Shown: piece by piece, positions 7,854-14,673 of the stretch
How the letters are laid out: each line of letters begins with the position of its first letter
Position numbering within the stretch: position 1 is the first letter of the stretch
DNA from: an uncultured Tannerella sp.
Lineage (GTDB): Bacteria > Bacteroidota > Bacteroidia > Bacteroidales > Tannerellaceae
Reading direction: 5' to 3'
DNA: 19,127 bases
Assembly: GCA_938036405.1 (NCBI GenBank)
Contig: CALHPT010000178.1
Coordinates: forward strand, 1 to 19,127
Notes under the pieces: model-generated
Seen by the model: the letters and a program-made list of their open reading frames with translations, nothing else
Databases searched by the model: none
What the model was told of the DNA's origin: nothing
Position numbers and translations under genes: made by a program

Positions 7854-7895
7854 AGGCCGATAAAACAATATCTCAACCACTAATAGCTTAAAGAA

Positions 7896-8510
7896 ATGGA
7901 AACAAAATCTTCATCCTTCATCCGTAAGCCCGCCTTTCGGATCGCCCTTGTGGCCGTAGTGCTCATCGGACTCTATGCTTTTTTCGCGGGAACTTACAAC
8001 CGAATGGTTCAGCTCGACGAGAACGTACAAAACGCTTGGGGGCAAGTACAGAACCAGTATCAGCGGCGCGCAGATCTGATCCCCAACCTCGTCAACACGG
8101 TCAAAGGCTACGCTGCCCATGAGCAGGCGACGCTCACCGCCGTCATTGAGGCGCGCGCCAAGGCCACCCAGATCACCGTCGACCCTAATCAGCTTGACGA
8201 GGCCTCGCTCAAACGCTTTTCCGCAGCGCAGGGCGAACTGTCCTCCGCCTTAGGTCGCCTCATGGCGGTATCGGAGAGCTACCCGGAGCTGAAAGCGAAC
8301 GAGAACTTCCTCATGCTCCAGTCCCAGCTCGAAGGAACCGAAAACCGCATCGCGGTGGAGAGGAAACGGTTCAACGAGGTGGTGAACGTTTACAACAGCT
8401 ACATCCGCCACTTCCCCAACAACTTCTTTGCGCAGGCCTTCGGCTTTCAGCGCCGCGTGTATTTTGAGGCCGACAAGGAGTCGGAGAAAACGCCCAAGGT
8501 CAGCTTCTAA
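7896..8510 (+). CDS. lemA: LemA family protein
   Basis: The 204-residue protein has one N-terminal membrane segment (about residues 14-31), then the LemA signature: YNRMVQLDENVQNAWGQVQ followed by YQRRADLIPNLVNTVKGYA (about 34-73), then a long helical region ending in YNSYIRHFPNNFFAQAFGF. LemA proteins are inner-membrane proteins with a four-helix domain facing outside; their function is poorly defined. The next gene, 12 bp downstream, encodes a TPM-domain protein. LemA-TPM pairs are common in Bacteroidota, which suggests joint work in the envelope. Length is typical. Confidence 0.95.
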   Translation: METKSSSFIRKPAFRIALVAVVLIGLYAFFAGTYNRMVQLDENVQNAWGQVQNQYQRRADLIPNLVNTVKGYAAHEQATLTAVIEARAKATQITVDPNQLDEASLKRFSAAQGELSSALGRLMAVSESYPELKANENFLMLQSQLEGTENRIAVERKRFNEVVNVYNSYIRHFPNNFFAQAFGFQRRVYFEADKESEKTPKVSF

Positions 8511-8522
8511 CGCCGCAAAGAG

Positions 8523-9653
8523 ATGACCGCGAGATGGCTATACCAAGGGCTCATCGTCTGGATCGTGAGCTGGCTCTCCGTCGGCCTCTCGGCTCAGACG
8601 AGGGACGTTTACAGCGTGGAGGACGTGCCGAATGTGCAGCTGGACGACAGTACACGGTTCGTCTCCGACCCGGACGACGCCATTCCCGCCGACGACGAGG
8701 CGGCTCTCAACCGCCGCCTCGCTCAGCTCCGCGACTCGCTCCGGGTGGAGATTGCCATCGTTGTCATCCCGGCCTATGACGTGGAGAAGTACAGCTCAGC
8801 CCGCGAGTTTGCCAACGAGCTTTTCAACACCTGGGGCATAGGTGACAAGGAGACGAACCGTGGCCTCTTGATCCAGCTCGTCACCCGCAAAGACCTCCGC
8901 GAGATCACCTTCGAGACCGGCTATGGTCTCGAGGGCGAACTACCCGACGGCCTCTGCATGCTGATCCAGAAGCGTCGCATGATCCCGCTCATGAAGGAGG
9001 GCCGGTATGGCGAAGGCCTCCTCGTGGGTCTGGAAGAGGTGCGCAAAGCCCTCACCAACGAATCGACCCTCGAGGCCGAAGAGAAAGACGAAGGCAACAC
9101 ACTCATGACCATCTTCTCCACGATCTGGTGGGGGATCGGAGGACTTGCCTTCGGTGGGATGCTTTATAACCAATGGCGCACCGCCAAGACGGCCACGCGT
9201 TTCTCGGACGCCAAGCAGCTCAATCGAGATCACAACCTCATCGTGATCGGCGGCGGCTTACTCTTCTGCCAGCTACCCATGATGTTGCTCTACTTCCTCG
9301 CCAAGCTCATCCTCTGGCGGCAACTTATCCCCCCGATCAAGTGCGAAAAGTGCGGCGCCGTGGGGCGTTTCAAGCTGGAGCCGGGCTACCCCCTCAAGCG
9401 AAAGAGAAAGCAGGGCACACTCAAGATCTACCATTATGTCTGTCGTGACTGCGGCCATCTGCTCGTTGAAAAGGTCTACAAGAAGAAAGAAAACCGATGG
9501 AGCGGCGGCTCAGGCAGCGGCAGCTCGTTCGGTGGCGGCGGCGGAGGTTTCTCGTTCGGCGGCGGAAGCAGTAGCAGAGGCGGCGGCTCATGGGGCGGCG
9601 GTTCATGGGGCGGCGGTTCGAGCGGCGGAGGCGGAGCCAGCTCGCGCTTCTGA
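8523..9653 (+). CDS. TPM-domain (YgcG-type) membrane protein with zinc ribbon and Gly-rich tail
   Basis: The 376-residue product begins with a signal peptide (hydrophobic 9-22, likely cut after LSA at 22-24). A TPM domain follows (about 46-178), with VSDPDDAIPADDEAALNRRL, IAIVVIPAYD and the GYGLEGELPDG motif (133-143). Two membrane segments (about 196-216 and 238-264) come next, then a four-cysteine zinc-ribbon-like element: C274, C277, C307 and C310. The tail (about 327-376) is nearly all Gly and Ser with Phe, Trp and Arg, as in YgcG proteins. TPM domains are linked to photosystem II repair in plants and have unclear roles in bacteria. It is co-transcribed with lemA (12-bp gap) and ends before a terminator. 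Confidence 0.9.
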   Translation: MTARWLYQGLIVWIVSWLSVGLSAQTRDVYSVEDVPNVQLDDSTRFVSDPDDAIPADDEAALNRRLAQLRDSLRVEIAIVVIPAYDVEKYSSAREFANELFNTWGIGDKETNRGLLIQLVTRKDLREITFETGYGLEGELPDGLCMLIQKRRMIPLMKEGRYGEGLLVGLEEVRKALTNESTLEAEEKDEGNTLMTIFSTIWWGIGGLAFGGMLYNQWRTAKTATRFSDAKQLNRDHNLIVIGGGLLFCQLPMMLLYFLAKLILWRQLIPPIKCEKCGAVGRFKLEPGYPLKRKRKQGTLKIYHYVCRDCGHLLVEKVYKKKENRWSGGSGSGSSFGGGGGGFSFGGGSSSRGGGSWGGGSWGGGSSGGGGASSRF

Positions 9654-9692
9654 CCGATCGACGCGCCTTCTTCCCGCTGGCGGGAACGTAAT

Positions 9693-9733
9693 AAGGGTAT
9701 CCACCTCCTTTTGTGGAGAGGGATACCCTTTTT
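9693..9733 (+). terminator. Rho-independent terminator after the TPM gene
   Basis: AAGGGTATCC (9693-9702) pairs with GGATACCCTT (9721-9730), an inner CCAC/GTGG extends the fold, and a T run follows. It separates the TPM gene from the convergent HxlR-type gene. Confidence 0.85.
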
Positions 9734-9776
9734 CTCTGCCCTCGGGGCCGACGGTAAGGCCGCGGTGCCGCTCGTT

Positions 9777-10118
9777 TTACGACACCGCCCCAGCCACCTC
9801 GTCGAAATGCAGCTTCGCCCACTCGATCAGTGTCGTGAGCGCTGGCATTAGCGAACGCCCCGTCTCGGTGAGCGCATACTCTACCCGCGGCGGCACTTCG
9901 GGGTAGACCTCGCGGCGAATGAGCCGGCTACGCTCCAAGTTCTTCAACGTCGAGGTGAGCATCTTCTGCGAACAGTCCGCGATGCTCCGACTCAGCTCGC
10001 TAAAGCGAAGGACACCCGTCGGGCTGCCGTGCAACGTCCAGAGGACAAGGATGGACCACTTGTCGCCAAAGCGACTGATGACTTGCCGAATGGGGCAGCT
10101 GAGATATTTCGTTTCCAT
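9777..10118 (-). CDS. HxlR-family winged-helix transcriptional regulator
   Basis: This is a small MarR/HxlR-type DNA-binding protein (113 residues from the chosen start). Family features are an N-terminal Cys (C9 in KYLSCPIRQV), the first helix motif FGDKWSILVLWTL, RFSELSRSI, the recognition-helix segment CSQKMLTSTLKNLERSRLI and the wing REVYPEVPPRVEYALTETG. In relatives such as YodB and HypR, the N-terminal Cys senses electrophiles or thiol stress; here that is inference. I chose METKYL because homology begins just after it; in-frame ATGs at 10127, 10130, 10139 and 10187 are possible alternatives. It is divergent from the MBL-fold-like gene, with promoters for both in the 236-bp gap, so it may control that gene or the nearby oxidoreductases. 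Confidence 0.9.
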   Translation of the reverse strand: METKYLSCPIRQVISRFGDKWSILVLWTLHGSPTGVLRFSELSRSIADCSQKMLTSTLKNLERSRLIRREVYPEVPPRVEYALTETGRSLMPALTTLIEWAKLHFDEVAGAVS

Positions 10119-10166
10119 GTCAATCATCATGCAATGCATAGGGGATAGGGAAATAATGTTTGGGCA

Positions 10167-10197
10167 CAAAGGTAGGGGTGCAGACACCCATCATCAA
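10167..10197 (-). promoter_or_regulatory. Promoter of the HxlR-type gene (-33 and -7)
   Basis: On the minus strand, TTG (10195-10197) is followed by 20 bp and then TACCTTTG (10167-10174), an ideal Bacteroidota promoter. The presumed start of transcription would be about 40 bp before the chosen ATG. Confidence 0.7.
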
Positions 10198-10292
10198 GCC
10201 GCTCAGTTAATCTCGGTTAATCTTCAAAATCGCTCCACTGATTCCGTCCCGATTCTTACCTACCGGTAACTGACGCACCCGACGGTGCCTTC

Positions 10293-10323
10293 TTGTGGGG
10301 CCCAATGCCTGCCCGCTCCTTTG
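10293..10323 (+). promoter_or_regulatory. Candidate promoter of the MBL-fold-like gene
   Basis: TTG (10293-10295), 20 bp, then CTCCTTTG (10316-10323). The TTTG half of the -7 box and the spacing fit, but the TA half does not. It lies 32 bp before the ATG at 10355. Confidence 0.4.
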
Positions 10324-10354
10324 CCCCCGTCAAAACAATCAAACGCGTATAGAA

Positions 10355-11250
10355 ATGAAAAAACGTCACATCCTCGCCGCCACACTGCTGGCACTCACAA
10401 CCTCCGTCGCCACCCCGATTTTATCAAACCCTTTAATAGTTCAAACAATGAGCACCACACAAATCACTAAGGGTCGCATCGAGACCCTCGACCTAGGCCA
10501 TTTCCGCCTGCATGTCTATTACACCAACGATGCCCTGGGCGACATCAGCTACATCGTTGAAGGCCCCGACGGACTCGTCACTCTTGAGCAACCGCTTTTC
10601 AAGGACAATATCGCAGAGTTCAATGCCTATGAGGCCTCTCTCGGTAAGCCCACCTTGCAACGCATCACGGACTATCACCTCGGCGGAACGGCCGACCAGC
10701 CCATCCTCATGCCCCAAGGCATGCACGCCTTCACACAGGGAGAGGTCTACGGCGGTATGATGAAACACTTTGCCAACACCTTCGGCGACGCCATCACATC
10801 CGCGCCCACGGGCGAGGTTACGGAGGTGGCTTTTGATACTCCCGTCACCTACGCCGGCGTCCCCTTCCGTTTCGTGCGCGGCGCCTCGAGCGACTTCCCC
10901 GCCGCCAGCATTCTTATCGGCGACAAGGTCTACCTCTCACACTGGGCTCCAGCTAAGGCACACGTCAATGTGCTGCAAGTCGGCTCTCCGGCCGCCATCG
11001 ACGCGGAAATCGCCGCCGCCGAGCAGTCGCTCAAGACCGGCGCCACGCACTTCGTCGGCGGCCACGGCGCCGCTGTAGCCACAGCTGACGATGTACGTTT
11101 CAAGATCGATTATCTCAAAAAGTTGAAAGAGCTCCGCTCCGCGCCGCTAACGCCACCCCCGAAGCCCTTGCGACCGCACTCCGCAACGCCTATCCCAACC
11201 TACCCGGTGCAGACGGCGTCGAGGCTCTGGCCAAGGCGATGTATCCATAA
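10355..11250 (+). pseudogene. Exported MBL-fold metallo-hydrolase-like protein, frameshifted near the 3' end
   Basis: The reading frame from the ATG at 10355 starts with a signal peptide (MKKRHILAATLLALTTSVA) and continues as an MBL-fold-like protein: IVEGPDGLVTLEQPLF, TDYHLGGTADQ where an active enzyme would have HxHxDH, LIGDKVYLSHWAP and HFVGGHGAAV. The zinc motif is therefore incomplete and activity is doubtful. After FKIDYLKKLKELRS (about 11140) this frame becomes Pro- and Arg-rich and runs on to 11323, into the mobile element. The other frame restores a family-like tail, ANATPEALATALRNAYP then LPGADGVEALAKAMYP, ending at TAA 11248-11250. Removing two bases at GCGCC (11141-11145) would join both parts into 297 residues. 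The change may be a real GC duplication or a sequencing error. It is divergent from the HxlR-type gene and may be its target. Confidence 0.75.
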
Positions 11251-11298
11251 AACATATGGGGGCATATATGATCCCCCCCTACAACTCAGTATTATTCC

Positions 11299-11736
11299 TA
11301 ACGTGAGTTCGACGAAAGAATGAGGAATCTTAATCCCTGGAGAATGTCTTTGATAGAGCGTTGTAACGGCCAAAGTGTCTTTGGAAATGCCCCGCGGGAC
11401 TCCCGCAAACGTCAAGGCAAACGCCGAGAGACTTGCGCAGCCCGCGCAAACGTCATGGCAAATGCCGAGAGACTTGCGCAGCTTGCGCAAACGTCTCGGC
11501 AAATGCCGCGAGACTTGCGCAGCCCGCGCAAACGTCATGGCAAATGCCGAGAGACCTGCGCAGCTTGCGCAAACGTCTCGGTAAATGCCGCGGGACTTGC
11601 GGGAGTACCCGCAAACGCCAAAAAGTTTTCCGAAGCACTTGTCGCAGTATTGTAGGCATTTCCAAAACGCTTTGGCCATCGCGCGGCTTCCGTAGAAACT
11701 CTCTGCTAGCCCTATTCTTACATCGAACTCACGTTA
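11299..11736. mobile_element. MITE-like element with 23-bp terminal inverted repeats
   Basis: The left end starts TAACGTGAGTTCGA (11299-11321 in full) and the right end finishes with its reverse complement TCGAACTCACGTTA (11714-11736 in full); 21 of 23 positions match. A subterminal inverted repeat lies inside: 11368-11391 pairs with 11655-11677, and each of these arms is itself a small hairpin (CCAAAG-TGT-CTTTGG and CCAAA-ACGC-TTTGG). The direct repeat TTATTCCTAAC occurs at both ends (11292-11302 and 11734-11744), overlapping the tips, which gives a target-site duplication of about 6 bp (ATTCCT) if the element is AACGTGAG...CTCACGTT. It has no gene: open frames inside it are repeat translations. 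The core is the GC-rich 41-bp array. A non-autonomous transposon moved by a transposase elsewhere is the likely explanation. Confidence 0.8.
11398..11620. repeat. GC-rich 41-bp hairpin tandem repeats inside the MITE-like element
   Basis: Units start with GACTTGCGCAG or a variant at 11430, 11471, 11512, 11553 and 11594, spaced exactly 41 bp; a shortened 32-bp first copy starts at 11398. Each unit has a hairpin such as TTGCGC-AGCCC-GCGCAA or TTGCGC-AGCTT-GCGCAA, and the two versions alternate, so the true unit is an 82-bp dimer. The outer copies keep the hairpin with other bases: GCGGG-ACT-CCCGC at the left and TTGCGGG-AGTA-CCCGCAA at the right. A second hairpin lies between units, with GGCAAATGCC at its tip and, in the alternate copies, GTCTCG/CGAGAC below it. 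Confidence 0.92.
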
Positions 11737-11748
11737 TTCCTAACTTTT
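11718..11748 (+). promoter_or_regulatory. Possible promoter formed at the right end of the MITE-like element
   Basis: TTA (11718-11720) inside the right terminal repeat, 20 bp, then TAACTTTT (11741-11748) just outside it. This is one base off TAnnTTTG, and the -33 triplet is off by one base too. It lies 17 bp before the oxidoreductase ATG. This is a weak call. Confidence 0.25.
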
Positions 11749-11765
11749 TTACACCACCCAAACTT

Positions 11766-12416
11766 ATGGCAAATGTGATTTTAATCGGAGCGACGGGATT
11801 TGTTGGATCGGCCGTCCTCAATGAACTGGTAGAGCGCGGCCACCACGTAACGGCCGTCGTACGTAACGCAGCCAAGCTGCAAAACCGCCCCCAAGTAGAG
11901 GCCGTCGAAGCTGATGTGGCCGATGTGCAGAAGGTGGCTGACCTGGCCCGTGGCAAGGATGCCATCATCTCGGCTTACAATCCCGGATGGGCCAACCCCG
12001 ACATCAAACAGCTGATCGAAACGAACTATCCGCGCATCCTCGAAGCAGCGAAGCGGAGTGGTGTGCCGCGACTGATTATTGTCGGCGGTGCCGGCACTCT
12101 TTTTGTCAAGCCCGGCCTGCGCGTGGTAGACTCTGGAGCCATCCCCGCCGAGATCATGGACGGAGTGCGCCCCCTCGGCGACTTCTATCTGAACACACTC
12201 ACTCACGAGACAGACATCGATTGGGTCTTCTTCTCACCCGCCGGTGAGTTTGACGCAGAGGGGAGCAAGACGGGTAAGTATCGCCTCGGCAAGGATGACT
12301 TGATCGTGGACGCCACAGGCAATAGCCATATCTCCGTGCTCGACTACGCCGCCGCCCTCGTTGACGAGTTAGAACGCCCCGCCCATCACCGCACCCGCTT
12401 CACCATCGGCTACTGA
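11766..12416 (+). CDS. NAD(P)-binding Rossmann-fold oxidoreductase (NmrA/YwnB-like)
   Basis: The 216-residue protein is an atypical short-chain dehydrogenase/reductase. The dinucleotide-binding loop is IGATGFVG (residues 7-14), followed by VVRNAAKL, VEADVADVQKV and DAIISAYNPG; IIVGGAGTLFVKPG lies in the middle, and TDIDWVFFSPAGEF, GKYRLGKDDLIVD and SHISVLDYAAALVDELE near the end. This pattern is that of small NAD(P)H-flavin-reductase-like or NmrA-like proteins lacking the Tyr-Lys catalytic pair, often induced by oxidative or electrophile stress. I chose the ATG at 11766 because homology starts there; the open frame upstream is repeat DNA. The MITE-like element separates it from the MBL-fold-like gene, with which it may once have formed an operon. 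A terminator follows. Confidence 0.9.
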   Translation: MANVILIGATGFVGSAVLNELVERGHHVTAVVRNAAKLQNRPQVEAVEADVADVQKVADLARGKDAIISAYNPGWANPDIKQLIETNYPRILEAAKRSGVPRLIIVGGAGTLFVKPGLRVVDSGAIPAEIMDGVRPLGDFYLNTLTHETDIDWVFFSPAGEFDAEGSKTGKYRLGKDDLIVDATGNSHISVLDYAAALVDELERPAHHRTRFTIGY

Positions 12417-12455
12417 TACCGCCAACAGCTCCTCTCCACCGGGGGGATACAATAC

Positions 12456-12498
12456 AACAGGATTCGCTGGCACACCTCCTGCCACCGGATCCTGTTTT
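12456..12498 (+). terminator. Rho-independent terminator after the oxidoreductase
   Basis: AACAGGATTCGCTGGC (12456-12471) pairs with GCCACCGGATCCTGTT (12481-12496) with two mismatches, and a short T run follows. It closes the transcript before the DUF4198 gene. Confidence 0.7.
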
Positions 12499-12527
12499 GC
12501 TTCACGACACCTCCCCACCAATCGGGA

Positions 12528-12558
12528 TTGCACACCGGCGGGCGGCGGGCGTTCTTTG
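12528..12558 (+). promoter_or_regulatory. Candidate promoter of the DUF4198 gene
   Basis: TTG (12528-12530), 20 bp, then GTTCTTTG (12551-12558), 26 bp before the ATG. Spacing and the TTTG half fit the Bacteroidota pattern; the TA half does not. Confidence 0.35.
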
Positions 12559-12584
12559 CGGCCGGAACATCAAACCCATTAACC

Positions 12585-13322
12585 ATGAAAAAGAGACTAC
12601 ACACCCCCACACTGGCCGCACTGCTGGCCCTCCTGCTTCTCCTCTCCGCCACCACCAAGGCACACACAATGTGGATCGACACACCCTTCGAGGGGCAGAC
12701 TGGACGCCAGCAAACCGTCCGCATCTTCTTTGGCGAGTTCTCTCTGCGAATGATCTCCCCCGCCGACCGCTGGTTCTCGGACATCGCCGACTGCAACCTC
12801 ACCCTTCTCTCGCCCGACGGCACACGCACCGTACTCCAGAAAACGCCCGCCGACAGCTGCTACACGGCCTCGTTCACCCCCACCACTGACGGCTGGTATC
12901 TGCTCTTCTTCGAGCACACCGTCCGCGACCTCTACGAGGGCATGCGCATCACCTATCAGGCCCAATCCTGGGTGCGCGTAGGCCACCCTGACGGGCCACC
13001 CACCGTAGTATCCCCCTTCAGTCACGGACGACTCTTTCTGCCGCCCTCCACACCTTTCCGCCTCGACACCCCCGCCACTGTCACCCTCACTGAGGCCGGA
13101 AAGCTCGCTACTTCGCGCCGCATCACTCTCACCACCGACAACGGTTGGCGCAAGAACCTTCGCAGCGACGCCAAGACGGCCATTGCCTCCACGCCCCTCC
13201 TCTTTCCCGCCGACTATCTCTTCGAGTGGACCGACAACCCGCCCGTCAACGACCCCGCTCGCCGTATCTCGCCCGACCACCAGTCGGACTACATCACCCT
13301 CAACTACTTCTTCCGGCCCTAA
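12585..13322 (+). CDS. Secreted DUF4198 family protein
   Basis: The 245-residue product starts with a signal peptide (hydrophobic 9-22, likely cut after KA at 25-26). Mature protein would begin HTMWIDTPF, placing a His at the new N-terminus, and this short motif is typical of DUF4198, a periplasmic beta-sandwich family often found near metal uptake genes. Other features are a Pro- and Thr-rich body, TTDGWYLLFFEHTVRD near residues 100-115, and YLFEWTDNPP near 215. I chose the ATG at 12585 because the signal peptide begins there. A terminator precedes it and no partner gene overlaps, so it is probably transcribed alone. A metal-handling role is inference from the family; no transporter is next to it. 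Confidence 0.75.
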   Translation: MKKRLHTPTLAALLALLLLLSATTKAHTMWIDTPFEGQTGRQQTVRIFFGEFSLRMISPADRWFSDIADCNLTLLSPDGTRTVLQKTPADSCYTASFTPTTDGWYLLFFEHTVRDLYEGMRITYQAQSWVRVGHPDGPPTVVSPFSHGRLFLPPSTPFRLDTPATVTLTEAGKLATSRRITLTTDNGWRKNLRSDAKTAIASTPLLFPADYLFEWTDNPPVNDPARRISPDHQSDYITLNYFFRP

Positions 13323-13346
13323 CCCACCCCACTGTGCATTGTATCA

Positions 13347-13386
13347 TCTTTCTGCACACGCCCCATTCGGATCATGTGCAGAAAGA
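13347..13386. other. Perfect 12-bp inverted repeat after the DUF4198 gene
   Basis: TCTTTCTGCACA (13347-13358) and TGTGCAGAAAGA (13375-13386) are perfect inverted copies around a 16-nt loop, 24 bp after the stop codon. There is no T run on either side, so it is not a standard terminator. It could be a transcript-stabilising hairpin or a protein site. The rest of the 281-bp gap to lpxD is low in structure. Confidence 0.7.
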
Positions 13387-13561
13387 AGATTGAACAAAAG
13401 ATCGGAAAGGGACCCCTTGATAACCCCGAAAGAGAAAGAGGGAAGACCCGCCAGAGACAGCCCCGTAAAATATCAGCCAATAAACTTCTAACGACCTCTT
13501 CATTTACCTCACGCCCACTTTCCAATAAATCGAAAACACCTATCAGATTGAAAACAGCTTC

Positions 13562-13569
13562 TACCTTTG
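13562..13569 (+). promoter_or_regulatory. -7 box for the lpxD-lpxC/fabZ-lpxA operon
   Basis: TACCTTTG is a perfect TAnnTTTG, 34 bp before the lpxD ATG. The nearest TTG (13548-13550) is only 11 bp upstream, so no proper -33 element is seen. Confidence 0.5.
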
Positions 13570-13603
13570 GCGCCGGTAATAATAAAAGAACGTAAGACAC
13601 GGA

Positions 13604-14638
13604 ATGGAGTTTACAGCTAAACAGATAGCTGAGTTCCTAAACGGAACGATCGAGGGCGATGTGACAGCTAAAGTGAGTGGCTTTTCAAAGATTGAGGAAG
13701 GAAAACCGGGTACCCTGACCTTCCTGGCCAATCCCAAATACGAACATTATATCTATGGTACAAAGGCGGCCATCGTTCTTGTCAACGATGACTTCCAGCC
13801 CTCGGCGCATGTCGATGCTACTCTGCTGCGTGTGCCCAACGCCTACGCCGCACTGGCCTCGCTGCTCCACTTTGTGGAACAAACCCGAACGCAAAAGGCG
13901 GGCACAGATCCCACGGCCTTCATCGCCCCGTCAGCCCAGGTGGGTGAAGGCGGCTATATCGGTCACTTCGCCTACATCGGCGAGCAGAGTGTTATCGGCC
14001 GTGGCTGCCGCATCTATCCCTACGCTTACATCGGCGACAATGTCCAGATTGGCGACGATACGACCATCTATCCACACGTCACCATCTACAACGGCTGCGT
14101 TGTCGGCTCACGCTGCATCCTGCACGCCGGCGCCGTCATCGGCTCGGACGGCTTCGGGTTCGCACCCGAAAATGGTACCTACCGCAAGATTCCACAGCTG
14201 GGCAACGTCGTGCTCGAAGACGAGGTCGAAGTCGGCGCCAACACCACCATCGACCGCGCCGTGATGGAGTCCACGATCATCCGTCGGGGCGTCAAACTGG
14301 ACAATCTGATTCAGATCGCACACAACGTACAGATTGGAGAAAATACCGTCATGGCCTCGCAGGTCGGCATCTCTGGCTCGACCAAGGTGGGCAGCCACTG
14401 CATGGTCGGCGGGCAAGTCGGCCTAGGCGGACACATCCACATCGGCGACGGCACACAGATCGGCGCCCAGTCAGGCATCATCAGCAACATCGACGCCGGA
14501 TCGCGCGTCATGGGCTCCCCAGCCATGCCTCTCAAAACCTTTTTCCGATCCAGCATCGCCCAACGCAAACTGCCTGACATGTACCTCGAGATCGACCGCC
14601 TGAGCAAAGAAATCGAGGAGCTAAAAAAGAGATTATGA
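13604..14638 (+). CDS. lpxD: UDP-3-O-(3-hydroxyacyl)glucosamine N-acyltransferase
   Basis: LpxD transfers a 3-hydroxyacyl chain from ACP to the 2-amino group of UDP-3-O-acyl-glucosamine, the third step of lipid A synthesis in the cytoplasm. The 344-residue product has the N-terminal uridine-binding domain (about 1-100, with GTLTFLANPKY), then the left-handed beta-helix of hexapeptide repeats (about 105-320), and a C-terminal helix. The catalytic His is H240 in IQIAHNVQIGE, matching E. coli H239. Length is usual. The following lpxC/fabZ gene begins at or just past its stop codon, so the two are translationally linked. Confidence 0.97.
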   Translation: MEFTAKQIAEFLNGTIEGDVTAKVSGFSKIEEGKPGTLTFLANPKYEHYIYGTKAAIVLVNDDFQPSAHVDATLLRVPNAYAALASLLHFVEQTRTQKAGTDPTAFIAPSAQVGEGGYIGHFAYIGEQSVIGRGCRIYPYAYIGDNVQIGDDTTIYPHVTIYNGCVVGSRCILHAGAVIGSDGFGFAPENGTYRKIPQLGNVVLEDEVEVGANTTIDRAVMESTIIRRGVKLDNLIQIAHNVQIGENTVMASQVGISGSTKVGSHCMVGGQVGLGGHIHIGDGTQIGAQSGIISNIDAGSRVMGSPAMPLKTFFRSSIAQRKLPDMYLEIDRLSKEIEELKKRL

Positions 14639-14673
14639 ATACCCATTTAAGTAACGATCATACAACACACATC

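Noticed and set aside
11258..11279. GGGGG/CCCCC hairpin just after the restored MBL-fold stop
   Set aside because: The stem is only five perfect pairs with no T run after it, so I do not call it a terminator.
11200..11679. Open frames on both strands across the MITE-like element (up to about 160 residues)
   Set aside because: They are translations of the 41-bp repeat; because 41 is not a multiple of three, every frame of the repeat is read in turn and stops are absent by chance. They lack a ribosome site or homology.
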